A stretch of 64,000 bases of DNA from Osedax fenrisi (GCA_964019155.1 OZ025244.1:29843968-29907967), one strand, 5' to 3'; counted from the first letter of the stretch, positions 10,759 to 25,338 are shown. A program made the numbers and translations. The notes: a model not told the origin generated them from the letters alone.

Positions 10759-12368
10759 GCCTTTAATTTTAAACGATATATGAATTATACTCGAATTATT
10801 TTTATTTTCAAATTAAACGCATTCGCTAACAAAAGTAATTCGTTTTAATCTTCTTCACATTCAGTGGTCATTATATGTGAGTGATTGTTATTATACACTG
10901 GTGTCAACACGATAGGACATGACCGATATAATAAGGACAGGTACTACAGTAATGTATTTTTATGGGATGATATATGTGAATTATAAAAAAAGTAATAATG
11001 TTATTATTAAAAAGAAGGTATATATACTTTTTTTCTGTTTTTTAATAATATAATTACTAATACACTGGATATTTCAAATCAATTATGAATATAATGCGCT
11101 TTAGGAATACATTAATATGTTCACTAATGAAACCGTAATATAAATTGTCTAATGTTATTCAAAAATAAATCTCCTGATCTTATTGTTAGCGATTCGATAG
11201 TATAAAATGTACGTAAATATATATTAATAAATATCGGTCAGTGAGTGTATATATATATACTTAACCTAGCTATATGGTTAATGATATTATTGTTTTATTA
11301 TATTGATTATATATATATATATATATATATATTAATTCGATGGTTACATTATTAAAATTAGTATATTGCATACATATATTATATGTACCACCTTTTGAAC
11401 TCAATCATATATATATATATATATATATATTTATATTAAATACATATATTTATAAACTATATCAGAAATATTTATTTAATTGAATTTAATTTATTTTGGA
11501 GAAAGGTATTATGAGTGAGGAATGTAAATTAAGAAAATTGGATATTAATGTGGATCGTAGTGAAGTGTGTTTTATGTTATAAGTAAGAATTTGAAAATAG
11601 GCATATATTTAATTAGATCATATGATATTTAATTGGTAGCCAATTTAACATATTTTCTATGTATAAATATTAATTAGAGAAAAATGATTCATTTTAAAAA
11701 TCTATCTTAGTAAATATTAAATCGTAATTAATTATTAAGTTAATGAGAAAATAAGTATATTACCGTATTTAAAAAATAATATAAAATATAAGGGAAGATG
11801 TATATAAATAATCCGGTTACTGGAATTACGTAAGAGATGAAAAGAGTGAATGTAAAAGTTGATAGAACGCTGAAGATATGAGATATGATGATGACAAGAT
11901 AGAGATATCTAGTTCGAACTACAACAGTATACACCTAGATACTTAACGTAATCAGATTAGGAGATATCATTATTGTTAACCTTGGTGTGAGTGGTATTGT
12001 TATAGTAGTTTAGGATATCCACATATATATGACAAAATATTGCTTCTGTATGGTTGGGATTTGGGAATAGAGAGTTGTTAATCCAATAGTGTATCGGATA
12101 AATCTATATATAATAGATGTAAACATTTTAGGTAGGAATAGCATTCTACGTTAAGCTATATTGTATTAGTTTATGAGTAAATCAGGATTAGGGAAAATTG
12201 AACAATATTATCGAAAAAAGGAAGGCGTTAAATATTGAAGAGCTGTCATAGTATGCCGAGTTTTGAAGGATATATATACCACGTGATATAAATATATGAA
12301 TTGTATATAGATATATGATGTAGATCAGTTTAGTACATCACCGGCGATACCAATATTAGATAATAGTA
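10759..12368. other. Non-coding AT-rich sequence
   Basis: Contains several (TA)n runs (for example 11305-11332 and 11407-11432). A plus-strand purine-rich part (11500-12340) has no coding signal in either direction. Nothing recognised. Confidence 0.5.
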
Positions 12369-12449
12369 TTATAAGTGATATAATAGTGTGTACATTGTAC
12401 ACTCTACACTGTACAATGTACAATGTACACAATATTATATCACTTATAA
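12369..12449. repeat. Near-perfect palindrome, 32-bp arms, 17-bp loop
   Basis: Left arm 12369-12400 (TTATAAGTGATATAATAG then TGTGTACATTGTAC) pairs with 12418-12449 with one mismatch. It ends 52 bases before the minisatellite begins and could extrude a cruciform. Confidence 0.9.
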
Positions 12450-12501
12450 CAGTGTACACAGTACCCTATACATTATATATCGTAGATCTAACGCAGACTC
12501 G

Positions 12502-15500
12502 ACACACAATATCTCAAGCACACAATATCTCAGGCACACAATATCTCAGGCACACATTATCTCAGGCACATAATATCTCAGGCACATAATATCTCAGGCA
12601 CACATTATCTCAGGCACACAATATCTCAGGCACACAATATCTCAGGCACACAATATCTCAGGCACACAATATCTCAGGCATACAATATCTCAGTTATACA
12701 TTATCTCATGCACATAATATCTCAGGCACACAATAACTCAGGCACACAATATCTCAGGCACATAATATCTCAGGCACACATTATCTCAGGCACACAATAT
12801 CTCAGGCACACAATATCTCAGGCACACAATATCTCAGGCACACAATATCTCAGGCATACAATATCTCAGTTATACATTATCTCATGCACATAATATCTCA
12901 GGCACACAATAACTCAGGCACACAATATCTCAGGCACATAATATCTCAGGCACACATTATCTCAGGCACACAATATCTCAGGCACACAATATCTCAGGCA
13001 CACAATATCTCAGGCACACAATATCTCAGGCATACAATATCTCAGTTATACATTATCTCATACACACAATATCTCAGGCATACAATATCTCAGGCATACA
13101 ATATCTCAGGTACACAATATATCAGGCACACAATATCTCAGGCATACAATATCTCAGGCACACAATATCTCAGGCACACAATATCTCATGCACACAATAT
13201 CTCAGGCACACAATATCTCATGCACATAATATCTCAGGCACACAATAACTCAGGCACACAATATCTCAGGCACACAATATCTCATGCACACAATATCTCA
13301 TGCACACAATAACTCAGGCACACAATATCTCAGGTACACAATATCTCAGGTACACAATATCTCAGGCACACAATATCTCAGGCACACAATATCTCAGGCA
13401 CACAATATCTCAGGCACACAATATCTCAGGCACACAATATCGCAGGCACACAATATCTCAAGCACACAATATATCAGACACACAATATCTCAGGCACACA
13501 ATATCTCAGGCACACAGTATCTCAGACACACAATATCTCATACACACAATATCTCAGGTACACAATATCTCAGGCACACAATATCTCAGGCACACAATAT
13601 CTCAGGCACACAATTTCTCAGGCACACATTATCTCAGGCACACAATATCTCAGGCACACAATATCTCATGCACACAATATCTCATGCACACAATATCTCA
13701 CGTACACAATATCTCAGCACACATTATCTCAGCACACAATATCTCAGGCACACAATATTTAAGACAACAATTTCTCAGCACACAATATCTCAGGAACACG
13801 ATATCTCAGGCACACAATATCTCATGCACACAATATCTCATGCACAAAATATCTCATGCACACAATATATCAGGCATACAATATCTCAGGTACACAATAT
13901 ATCAGGCACACAATATCTCAGGCACACAATATCTCAGGCATACAATATCTCAGGTACACAATATATCAGGCACACAATATATCAGGCATACAATATCTCA
14001 GGCACACATTATCTCAGGCACACAATATCTCAGGCACACAATATCTCATGCACACAATATATCAGGCACACAATATCTCAGGCACACAATATCTCAGGCA
14101 TACAATATCTCAGCACACAATATATCAGGCACACAATATTTAAGACACACAATTTCTCAGCACACAATATCTCAGGAACACAATATCTCAGGCACACAAT
14201 ATCTCATGCACACAATATCTCATGCACAAAATATCTCATGCACACAATATATCAGGCATACAATATCTCAGGTACACAATATATCAGGCACACAATATCT
14301 CATGCACACAATATCTCATGCACACAATATCTCACGTACACAATATCTCAGCACACATTATCTCAGTACACAATATCTCAGGCACACAATATTTAAGACA
14401 CACCATTTCTCAGCACACAATATCTCAGGAACACAATATCTCAGGCACACAATATCTCATGCACACAATATCTCATGCACAAAATATCTCATGCACACAA
14501 TATATCAGGCATACAATATCTCAGGTACACAATATATCAGGCACACAATATCTCAGGCACACAATATCTCAGGCATACAATATCTCAGGTACACAATATA
14601 TCAGGCACACAATATCTCAGGCACACAATATATCAGGCATACAATATCTAAGGTACACAATATATCAGGCACACAATATCTCAGGCACACAATATATCAG
14701 GCATACAATATCTCAGGTACACAATATATCAGGCACACAATATCTCAGGCACACAATATCTCAGGCATACAATATCTCAGGTACACAATATATCAGGCAC
14801 ACAATATCTCAGGCACACAATATCGCAGGCACACAATATCTCAAGCACACAATATATCAGGCACACAATATCTCAGGCACACAATATCTCAGGCACACAG
14901 TATCTCAGACACACAATATTGCATGCACACAATATCTCAGGCACACAATATCTCAGGCACACAATATCTCAGGCACACAATATCTCGGGCACACAATTTC
15001 TCAGGCACACATTATCTCAGGCACACAATATCTCAGGCACACAATATCTCATGCACACAATATCTCATGCACACAATATCTCACGTACACAATATCTCAG
15101 CACACATTATCTCAGCACACAATATCTCAGGCACACAATATTTAAGACACACAATTTCTCAGCACACAATATCTCAGGAACACAATATCTCAGGCACACA
15201 ATATCTCATGCACACAATATCTCAGGCATACAATATCTCAGGTACACAATATATCAGGCACACAATATCTCAGGCACACAATATCTCAGGCACACAATAT
15301 CTCAGGCACACAATATCTAAGGCACACAATATCTCAGGCACACAATATATCAGGCATACAATATCTCAGGCACACAATAACTCAGGCACATAATATCTCA
15401 GGCACACAATATCTCAGGCACACAATATCTCAGGCACACATTATCTCAGCACACAATATCTCAGGCACACAATATCTCAGGCACATAATATCTCAGGCAC

Positions 15501-15590
15501 ACAATATCTCAGGCACACAATATCTCAGGCACACATTATCTCAGCACACAATATCTCAGGAACACAATATTTAAGACACACAATTTCTCA
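12502..15590 (+). repeat. 3.1-kb minisatellite, 16-bp unit CACACAATATCTCAGG
   Basis: About 190 units with point variants (CATACAATATCTCAGT, CACATTATCTCAGG, CACACAATATATCAGG, CATGCACACAATATCTCA) and some 15-base units lacking one G. The unit length is one more than a multiple of three and holds no stop, so all forward frames run open and translate to the same 16-residue period HTISQAHNISGTQYLR. Long open frames (for example 13300-15393) are therefore a property of the repeat and not evidence for a protein. Confidence 0.97.
12678..13062 (+). repeat. Higher-order 176-bp unit inside the minisatellite
   Basis: The variant string GCATACAATATCTCAGTTAT recurs at 12678, 12854 and 13030, exactly 176 bases (11 units) apart, with the neighbouring variant units in the same order. 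This shows recent block duplication. A second recurrent block, with AATATTTAAGACA next to CACAATTTCTCAGCAC, returns near 13750, 14130, 14390, 15140 and 15565. Confidence 0.9.
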
Positions 15591-15939
15591 CGATAATGAA
15601 ACGGTAACACTACGGTAAAAGTAATATTATTAATATCAATAACATAAATAAATAACAAACAATTTAATGTACCATTAGTGATATTATTATTTATTCAACA
15701 TTATAAATCATTAGCTAGCGCACCCCATATTATAATTTATCACACTATATGTCCAGTAGAATACTATATGGAGAGGGTATGCATATTACTTGCATATCAT
15801 ACGGAATATTATATGTATATCAATATAGCATTTTATATGTACTGATACTTAATTTATTAGTTTTATGAACGTAATACGTGCTCCTATCAAATAATAAATT
15901 AACAAATATATAAACAAATAAAACGGTATTTATAAACAT

Positions 15940-15978
<39 letters not shown>

Positions 15979-17640
15979 CTATATGGCAAATAATAAATCA
16001 TGTATAAATAATCTAATATACATCACATATAAAAATAGAATAATGTTTTGTATTTGATTATGCAAAAATTGTATTCTCTTTTAAAATGTAACCACATAAA
16101 ATATGTTACATGGTTTTAATCTACTAAAGCAATATATTTTTATTTACATAAAGTGAATGATGATTTATCATTGATGTATTATTTCTATGTCAATCTCTCT
16201 CATTCCCTCCATTTTAAATTGTAACATCCCTATATATTATATTTTTATTTTCTTCTTCGCGCATATCTTGTAAGTTTCAAATAATGTCACCTACCATCGT
16301 TATATAATTCGTCATATAGAAAATATAAAATTCTACTTCATATGTTCGTTATAAACTCACTTGGTATTTAACTTATTTATTACTGTTATTCCTTATTTTA
16401 CTACCTCCCTGCGTCCTCTCTTACCCCTAGATAACATCATACGATAGTCTATTTGGTCCTTTTAGACTTCACTGCCAGTCAAATAATGAATGCTTCAAAT
16501 TATTCACATACTGTTTCACATGTTAATGCAATCCAGACTTACACTTTTCATACTGACTCATAAACCAATTTATTCTTCCACATCATCCTAAATATCTGAC
16601 ATACTTCTACCACTAATCTCTTCATATGCCTTGTTCACTCTCTATATCTTCAATATCTCAAACTTGTCTGCTCCATCTTCCCATAATATCCAGAAACATA
16701 CATTATATATATAGAATATCTCAATTGTATCAATTATCTCCCATTGTTGAATAAATTAATTTATGCATACGATTTTTTACTTCCCATATTAAAGCATATA
16801 TTTCCTCTATTAAGTTTTTTTCTTTTCTAGTAAAATCGTTCTTTTTATTTTATACTTTTTCTTTTGTTCTCATATATGTTCACTTACGAATATTGTATAT
16901 TCAAGTTGTTATGTTCATAATAAATCCATGTAATTGTTATCATTAATCATAATTTATAACATTAATTATTATATATGATTAATTATAATATATATTAATA
17001 TAATAATATATTATTTTATTTATACAATAGTATATATTGATACAATTTACATAATATACATTTTTTATATTTTCAATTGGAACTATTTTTCTCAAACTAA
17101 ATCTAGATTATTTTAAATAATATATATAAAATGTATTATATACTTTCTAAGTATTATATAAATGTACTGGAACATATATACAATTATTGACTTAAAGTTA
17201 ATTGTATAGCGCAAAAGTTCATCAATTATAATACATCAATGATTACAGAAACTGTAATGACCTCATCACTAACTTTCCTTTAGATTCATTATTTCGTTTC
17301 TTAATTTTATATAACTATTTAATTGTATTTATGTTATAACCATGTTTCCCCTAGATATATACATAATTCGTACCTAATTAGAATAATAAATACTATTTGA
17401 AACTCCGTATATTATCGTTACAATATTATATTATATTATATGAATTTATATAAAACCATGAAGTGATGAATTATAAATAACCTATTTGTAATATATATAT
17501 ATCTAATTAAATACTTTGTATATGCGATTGCATTACACTCTATATTATTACATTCATATATGTATTGGTTTATACCATTTCCACATATGTTTAATGCGCA
17601 TATTATAAAACGTTATTGTTTAATATGATCATTATATATA
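15591..17640. other. Non-coding, with a pyrimidine-rich stretch at about 16190-16860
   Basis: Mostly AT-rich with a (TA)n run at 15943-15974. The part 16190-16860 is C- and T-rich on the plus strand, the same composition bias as the LINE-C open frames, and could be an unreadable LINE-C fossil; I cannot point to a diagnostic motif. Confidence 0.35.
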
Positions 17641-17644
17641 ATAA

Positions 17645-18455
17645 TAAATAAAGTCACAGGAAACCTGCTAGCTATCTCTGACTTAAGTTATGCCGATGAT
17701 ATAGCTTTAATATCAGAAAAAAATTGAGTAAGCCAAATAATTGCTTTCCAGTAGTAGAAATGAATGCTTCAGAAATTGGACTTCAGATAAACTCTAAAAT
17801 ACTAAGATCATGGCTTTCGCTCAAACAAACCTAGTCAATATATGTACTACGTTAAATTCACAAATTACAATAGTTGATAACTTCAAATATCTTGAATCAT
17901 GGATGAGCAGCTCACATAAGGATTTTGAATTCCGTAAAGCACTTGCCTGGAAAGCGTACCACACAATGAAAATGCTTTGAAAATCAAATCTAGCCAAAAT
18001 ACTGAAGATAATAATTGTCAAGGTTACCATAGAAACCATTTTATTATATGGAAGCGAAACCTGGACTATCAACAAATCGCTGGATAAAAGAATTAATGGA
18101 TTATAAACCAAACTTCTTCGCCTTGTTTCAAATGTATCTTGGAAATACAAATGGTCCAATAAGAAACTATATAATGACATGCAAAAAATTACTAACATAA
18201 TATCTATATGTCGTCTAAGTATTGCTGGACACTGTATCCGTCATAATGAAGAGTCTGCCCACAACCTCATATTCTGGGAACCAAAAAGAAAGCGAAAACA
18301 AGGAAGGCGTGTAGTGACCTTTGCCAACAATTTAAAGGAAAATTACTAACTTGGAGGAAATTGATGAAATCATGAATGTGATGATGATGAGAGATGTTTG
18401 GAAGAAATTTGCAAAATCGGGTATAACGAGAGTTCGACTAAGGTAAAGTAAATAA
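17645..18455 (+). pseudogene. LINE-A fragment: RT C-terminal half
   Basis: Broken reverse transcriptase of an APE-type LINE. The catalytic LSYADDIALISE is near 17680-17715, followed by KYLESWMSSS, then TILLYGSETWTINKSLD and LCRLVSNVSWKYKWSN-like sequence, RLSIAGHCIRHNEES and FWEPKRKRKQGRRVVTF. The order is that of the thumb and C-terminal region of such elements. Stops and frameshifts are frequent. It ends in GGTAAAGTAA followed by a (TA)n array, the same 3' junction type as the fragment ending at 25345. Clade not assigned with certainty. Confidence 0.8.
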
Positions 18456-20435
18456 TATATACATATATATATATATATATATTTGTTTATATATACTCCT
18501 TTCACTGTTATCATCAGTGCTATAATTTACTTGATGTCATTCGTAAGGTAAGTATGTTAATTATGTAATAATTCTGAAGATCATATTAGCAATAAATATC
18601 GTGAAATTTCATCACTCGATAATGTTGATGAAGTGATTGATATTAATAACTATTATTAGGCACAATTGTATTTCATAACGACATTACAATAGAATAGCGA
18701 TATTATGTAATCGGTTTGTATTATTGTAAACAATTAAACTTGAGTTAATGAGTGCCTATGTAGATGTGTGTAAGTAATGTAGTGTTTGTTGTAAGTATGT
18801 TCTTAAATAAACGTACAATGGTCGTGGGTATTAATAGCATACTTTATTAGCATTGTATTAATAATTATGGGTTCATTGTTATAATTTAATTAAAATTATA
18901 TATGTATACTTAAAACATCACATAATGCAAGGATAAGATGTAATTAACCTATTAATTGGAAACATCATTTGATTTATTCAAGGACTATACTATTATATTA
19001 TATACTGTTATAGCATAATTATTATAAACCTCATTTTACAATGTTATATAATGATATACTTTATCTCTGTGTAAGCAACAAACAATATACCGATTCAGAT
19101 TGGTAAATTTTGTTGTAAATATTGAGCGTGAATATTTTATGAACTAGATAATTAATTTAATAAAAATTAATAAAAAAAATTAAATTATTGGTGGCTCACT
19201 CAAATTTAATATTAAATATATGGGATATATTAACATGAAGGAGCTATGCGATATTTTTTAACTTCGATTTATCTCATTAAAATGGTTTGTTAAGTTATAT
19301 ATTTAACTATTGTTTGAATTATTTATTTTTCTATAAGAAAAAAATTATTTAATATTTTTTTCAAATTTTCAGGAATTTTCAAATAAATTTCAGAAAAAAA
19401 ATTATTTTAATTTTAATTTGAAAACTTGATCTACAATAAAACATAAAATCATATATCTATTAACATAATGATAATAAATGTATAAGTGTATTATTATAAA
19501 TGTATAAGAAACAAATTTTATTTATAATATAAAAATGGTATTTTATTCACTATAGTAAAATATATTTTAATGTATAAATAAGAGAAATTTTATATTTGAA
19601 AAAAAAAGTTTAAGAAATATTTAAAATAAAATGTATAATCTATTGATTAATAAGGTTATTTCAATTATGTCAATCATTCAATATTTTGTAAAAAAATATT
19701 TCAGTTCTTATCGTAAAATAAATTGAAGAAAAATATATACAACATTTTTATATTATATAAAAAAATTATATTATATATTATAATAATAGTGTATATATAC
19801 TTATTATTTGAATTGATAGTTAGCTCTATTTTGAATGTATATGTTTATAATAAAATTGGCATGTGAATTTAATATATGAAATATCGGTATCTTTTCTATT
19901 TAAAATACTTATAGGCATTTTTACAGCTTTGGCTCAGGTCGAATACTGCCTATAAATATAATAAAGTATACCATTATGGCAGAAGTACTTAATATTTTAT
20001 ATGAATGAAGAATTATTTATACACAGAAATAATGTTAAACGTTCTCTATTGTGTGAAAAAAAGAAAAATATCATAATATATAAAAATAATAACATATTAT
20101 TAGTAAATGATAAATTTAACAATAATATAATCCATTTTTACGAATTAATAATACATTAGATTTAAAAAAATAATAATTTAAATTATTTTTTAGGATATGG
20201 GCAACATATTGATATATGATATATTCTCTATCAATATATGTAAAAACTGAGCCGAATTGTAGGTATGTGTTTAAATTCAATTTCAAAATCATATTTTTGC
20301 GTTTTCTTATTAATAATGTGTATACTTGAAAATGTATGTAACGTTTTTTTTGTATGACGCATGCATATATCATCGTTACCGATATATTCTGAATTTTCAT
20401 ATAATATATTATTTATATCGTATTACTTAATTATA
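18456..20435. other. Very AT-rich non-coding stretch
   Basis: Poly-A/T-rich, with a minus-strand open frame at 20116-20400 that has no recognisable domain. I see no element ends or exons. Confidence 0.5.
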
Positions 20436-20439
20436 TGTA

Positions 20440-21957
20440 CGTCTATTTACACTCGATAATATTGAATTAGCGATACAAATCTTAAAGTGTGAGAAAACAC
20501 CTGGTATTGGTAATATTTCTGGTGAATTAATTAAATCGGGTGGATCTATGATAACCAGAATCTTCAGACAATTGTATCAACAAATTTTGGAAACTAAAAT
20601 ATGGCCCAAATCATGTACTACAATCGCTAGTAATACCAATATTTATTTGTATCCGCTATTTGTATTATATTCAATATATATTTGCGATTTCAATAAATAG
20701 TATTAACACCAAAGAAAGGAATTCTAAATATATGCTCTAACTATAGAACACTCAGTCTGATAAGCCACCCAAGCAAGATACTACTCAGAATTATTCTGAA
20801 GAAATTAACACCACAGATGGAAACAATCCTTTCAGATTAACAAGCCGGCTTCAGGAAAAACAGAAGTACTGCAGAACATATATTAAATTGTGGATTGATG
20901 ATGATAAAACATATAGACCAACAGATACATTTATATCATAACTTCGTAGACTTCAACAAAATCCTTTGACCGTTTATGGCATGAGGGGTTATGGCATACC
21001 ATGACAACCTATGGTATAAGTAAGGAATTAATCTATATAATATAAGCTCTGTATGCCTCTTGAGGAAGCTTAGCACTAGTTAATAATCAAATAAGAGATC
21101 CATTTTCAACCACAGTAGGTTCGTTAAGGTTGCTTGTTATCTCCTGTACTATTTAATATATTTTTGGAGAAGATAATGCAAGATACACTAAAAGATCATG
21201 ACTCTACTATATATATATATATATATATTTATATTGGATGTAGACCTATCAGCAATATTAGTTTTGCATACGACATAGTCCTCATCGCAGGTTCATCTAA
21301 TGAACTACAAAAACTTACAGACTTGCTGGCAAAAAATGTATCTAGGTATGGAATGGAAATAAGTCATGAAAAGAGTAAGATTTTAATCAATGATCCTGAT
21401 CCGAATAAAGATAATAGTTATAATTTGGAAATAATCATATAAGAAAAAATACAAGATCAAGTCAAATAGTTTAAATGACTTGGGGTTATATTAACAGACA
21501 ATGCTAATAGTAAAAATGAAATAGTAATAATAATTGCCATAATTGTAAGATTGTAAATGATTTGGAAAAGTAGAGAAATAAGTTTTATTAAAAATTAAAT
21601 TGAACCTATACAATTCCTTAATTCTATCCACTCTTTTGAACGGCTGCGAAACATGGACTCTTCGGAAAATCTAAGAAACGATTGAATGCTTTTGAATCTA
21701 AGTCACATAGAAGAATGCTAAACATCGCATATAGAAAACGAAAAACAAATGTATATATCCATGAGGTGTAGATGATATCCAGAATTGGTTCATATGAACG
21801 TTTTTACAGAAAGTGTAAAGGAGAAAAATCTGTGTAGACATGAAAAATTGGCAAATACTATTTTACAATGTCATTTTGAATGTACAAGGAAAAGGGGTCG
21901 CACTAAAAGGAATTGGATGGACAATGTACATGAGTAAACCGTTATATCTACTCGATC
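20440..21957 (+). pseudogene. LINE-A fragment: RT domain
   Basis: Decayed RT of the same group as the neighbouring LINE-A fragments. Readable blocks in order: CEKTPGIGNISGELIKSGG, ETKIWPKSC, NYRTLSLISHPSK-like sequence, QAGFRKNRSTAEHI, the LLSPVLFNIFLEKIMQDTL block (21150-21200), SFAYDIVLIAGSSNELQKL (catalytic YADD changed to YAYD-like AYD), ISHEKSKILI, LNGCETWTL-like and the C-terminal KRGRTKRNWMDNV-like block near 21890. An AT microsatellite interrupts the frame at 21209-21230. The right end is abrupt at the direct repeat starting 21960. Confidence 0.8.
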
Positions 21958-21959
21958 CA

Positions 21960-22039
21960 TACCGGTTTTTTTTAATATAGCTATATTAGATATCTATATT
22001 CATATAAATATAATTAAATATTATATATATAGGTATGCT
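21960..22039 (+). repeat. Direct repeat, left copy
   Basis: The block starting ACCGGTTTTTTTTAATATAG and ending AGGTATGCTT is repeated with few changes at 22497-22605. The two copies are 537 bases apart and in the same orientation. They could be short terminal repeats of an unknown element or a local duplication. Confidence 0.75.
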
Positions 22040-22496
22040 TCAATCCACGTAACCTTTAGTTAGCTTAATGATAATAATTTTAAATTCACAATAATTAACG
22101 AAAGGGGGTATATAATTTGAGGTTTCACCTAATATATTATATGTATATCAATAGAAGAATTCGTATAAATAATGACTACTTTTGTAGTTATGCAACTATT
22201 ACCATGTAGTATGCACTGTTAACTATCTATCTATGAACTATTTCGTAGTTCACATTTTAAAATATGAAAAAATATGTTATATATATAAAAAAAAGTTAAA
22301 ATATGTAAGAAAAATTATAAAGTTGTATTATATAACATCTTTAATATGAGTTACAAGACATCGCCATAAGCTATCTTAGATTGGCATTTAAAGATGAGTA
22401 ATCACCTTAGTAATAAAGTAATTAAATAACATATGTGTGCTAGCGGAAGTGTACAATAGTCTATATCTGCTGCAGTAGTGCATTGATGTGAGATTT

Positions 22497-22553
22497 TACC
22501 GGTTTTTTTTAATATAGCTATATTATATATCTATATTCATATAAATATAATTA

Positions 22554-22597
<44 letters not shown>

Positions 22598-22605
22598 GTA
22601 TACTT
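22497..22605 (+). repeat. Direct repeat, right copy
   Basis: Right partner of the repeat at 21960-22039, longer only because its internal (TA)n run has expanded. Confidence 0.75.
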
Positions 22606-24600
22606 GTAAACAACTTGATAGCTTAATATATATAAATATAAATATATAATTTAATATTTTAATATTTTAGATAACACTGTATGAGGTTAGAATAGCAATT
22701 AATGAATTATATATTTTATTACAATTTCAATTTTTATAATTTGGATAATTTCATAAATGATATATCACGATTTTAATTTTAATATTTTCACTTTTTATTA
22801 CTAACTTTATAATAAATAATATTTTATAATTCTTCTTAATCTAATATTTTAATAATTATACTTCATTATATATATATATATATAATGTATTATAAAATTC
22901 ATTAATGGTTAACAAAATATGTATTTCGAAATGCATAATTTAAAACTATTTAAAAGGAGCGCACGGTTAACATTATAGTAAAATGTTTAATTATAACATT
23001 ATTGATGTGTTTATAAAATATCTTATATCTTAATTATCTTAATTTTAAAATTACATAAACATAACATAGATTATTAATATTACATTGATAATTATTTTAA
23101 TGTTAATAATGGATATTACATAATATGACTAAATACGTTCAATATCTAATATTAAGGTTATTCATTTGATTATTTTAATTGTTGTGAATCCACCAATACC
23201 CGCGGTATTTGAAAATGCAATTTTAGTCATATTTTTATTGATACTTCATCCGAATATAATGTATGATACAATATGTAATTATATTTAAATAAGAAAGATC
23301 TTCTAATATACATGGGAAGTGTTATTTATACATAATATTCATAAAATGTTATGTTTGAATTTAATTAAATATTTTATACATATAATTTAATAACACAACA
23401 TTACATTTTTAATTATTACACTTAATAAACAATTTTATTTTAAACTCTTTTCTAGTGTTATTTTAAAGTATATATGTGTGTAAAATAATGCTTACTATTT
23501 TGTAAAAAAAATATATCTAACAACAACTCTATAGATGATTCAACTTTATTTATAGATATATTGTATTTTTATAGTATTGAATATGTTAGTAATAAAATGT
23601 AGTATCCTTATAATATGTGTCAATATTTGTTTCAATTCATTCCTAATGCTACTCTCTAGTATATACATACATATGGTCATTCCATATTAAAAACTCCATT
23701 TATAAATCTTATTAAAAAATCATCTTCTCAAATTATAAAAACTCTCATCACATATTAATATTTAATTTTTTTCTGAAATTTTAGAATATATTTTGGATAA
23801 CACAATATTTAACTTGTACATTTTACAATCATATATCCAATATTGTTGTGTGTATTTATCCCATATAATTCCGTGTATTGTCTAACTATTTAATTCTGGA
23901 TCAGGGGATATATTGGATGGCAAGGAAATGGGCGGATGTTATTTTATATTATTACTCGTTCTAAATGTACTGCGATCATGGTATTCGGGGTTTTAACCAC
24001 TCCTATATATGCATCTTCAGATTATATTTTTATATGTGTACGTGATACATAATACCTACATGATACATATATATGACCATTGGAACGACTTAATTCAAAG
24101 TAAAGTGATAACAGGTTTTATATATAGGACTATATATATTTCTTGAAATTGAATTTTCAGGTATTTGCCAGGTATTTAAATGTATTCACTATTTTTTTGA
24201 TATAAATAATTTATAATTCAAACTTATGAATATTGGTTAATATTAATGAAGTTATATAATCATGATGTACACTAGATATATGACAAGTTTGTAAACGTAC
24301 TACATCATCACTAAATCATCTCTTGCACTTAACCGAACTACTTTGTCGTACCATCAGAACTTTAATTAAACACTATTATAGTATATTGTATAATTTATAT
24401 ATATATATTATATTATATTTCAGTATAATAGTGAGTTGTTCACTATATATATTGTACATTTTATAAAATTATAACTTTATTATATGATATTTATAAATAA
24501 TATAGGGTATATAATTATATGTTTAAACAACAACAAAACAATGATTATTCTGACAATGACGATAAACCATTATGTAAGATACAGTAAAAATCATCATGCA
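22606..24600. other. AT-rich non-coding stretch
   Basis: Several poly-T/poly-A rich segments and a (TA)n run at 22865-22885. No supported feature. Confidence 0.5.
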
Positions 24601-24609
24601 AGCATATAT

Positions 24610-25338
24610 ATTAATCAATATAAATCGATTTAATCAGCCGAAGTAACTACGAACTCTACTTACTAACCGATAGAATAGCTAAACATGCAGGTAATTATGG
24701 TTTGGAAGTCCGTAGTGAAAACAGAAAACCATCGTAATTAGTAACAAACATATTATATATCCATATACATTCTAAGCTCATAATGAATGGAGAACAGCTG
24801 GGAGAAGAAATACAATTCAAATATCTAGGTGCTACACTCAAAAAATACAATTCTTGCTAAGGAGAAAAAGGAATAAGATAGATACTTCAATATTAGCAAT
24901 AGTAAGACTTAATAAGATATGGACAAACAAAAAGATTAACTTCACCTTAAGTACAATCTATATAAATATGTAATACATTCGATATTTGTATATGACAATA
25001 AATAAATAACGTATTTGTAAAAGAAAAATGATATCACTGGTTTGAGAGTATTTCCATCGTATCGCCATAGTAAAGAACCCAAAATGTTGTTGGTTCAGTC
25101 ACAACACTTACCACAATTATCTAGAAAAATAATCCTACAAGGCAAAGCAAAAGGCAAAAGAAAACAAGGGCAACCAACGTTAAACTTATTTCATAATATT
25201 TATAATTGGACATCTAAGAAATTTGACGAATTCTTGTTAATGACGCTAGACGAGATGATTGGATATGTTATTGTATACAAATAAGTGTTTAGGTTCCCCC
25301 TATTGTCTACGATTACAGAGTAACGGGATTAAAGTAAA

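Noticed and set aside
13300..15393. 697-codon open frame as a repeat-rich protein gene
   Set aside because: It is the translation of a 16-base minisatellite that is open in every forward frame; no start context, splice site or non-repeat coding part supports a protein.
12502..15590. CRISPR-like array
   Set aside because: Units are contiguous with no spacers, and the genome is eukaryotic.
17821..18198. Minus-strand 125-codon open frame
   Set aside because: It is antisense to the LINE-A RT fragment, which has clear family motifs on the plus strand.
20116..20400. Minus-strand 94-codon open frame as a gene
   Set aside because: Composition is that of random AT-rich sequence (Lys, Asn, Ile, Tyr) and no domain or splice signal is recognisable.
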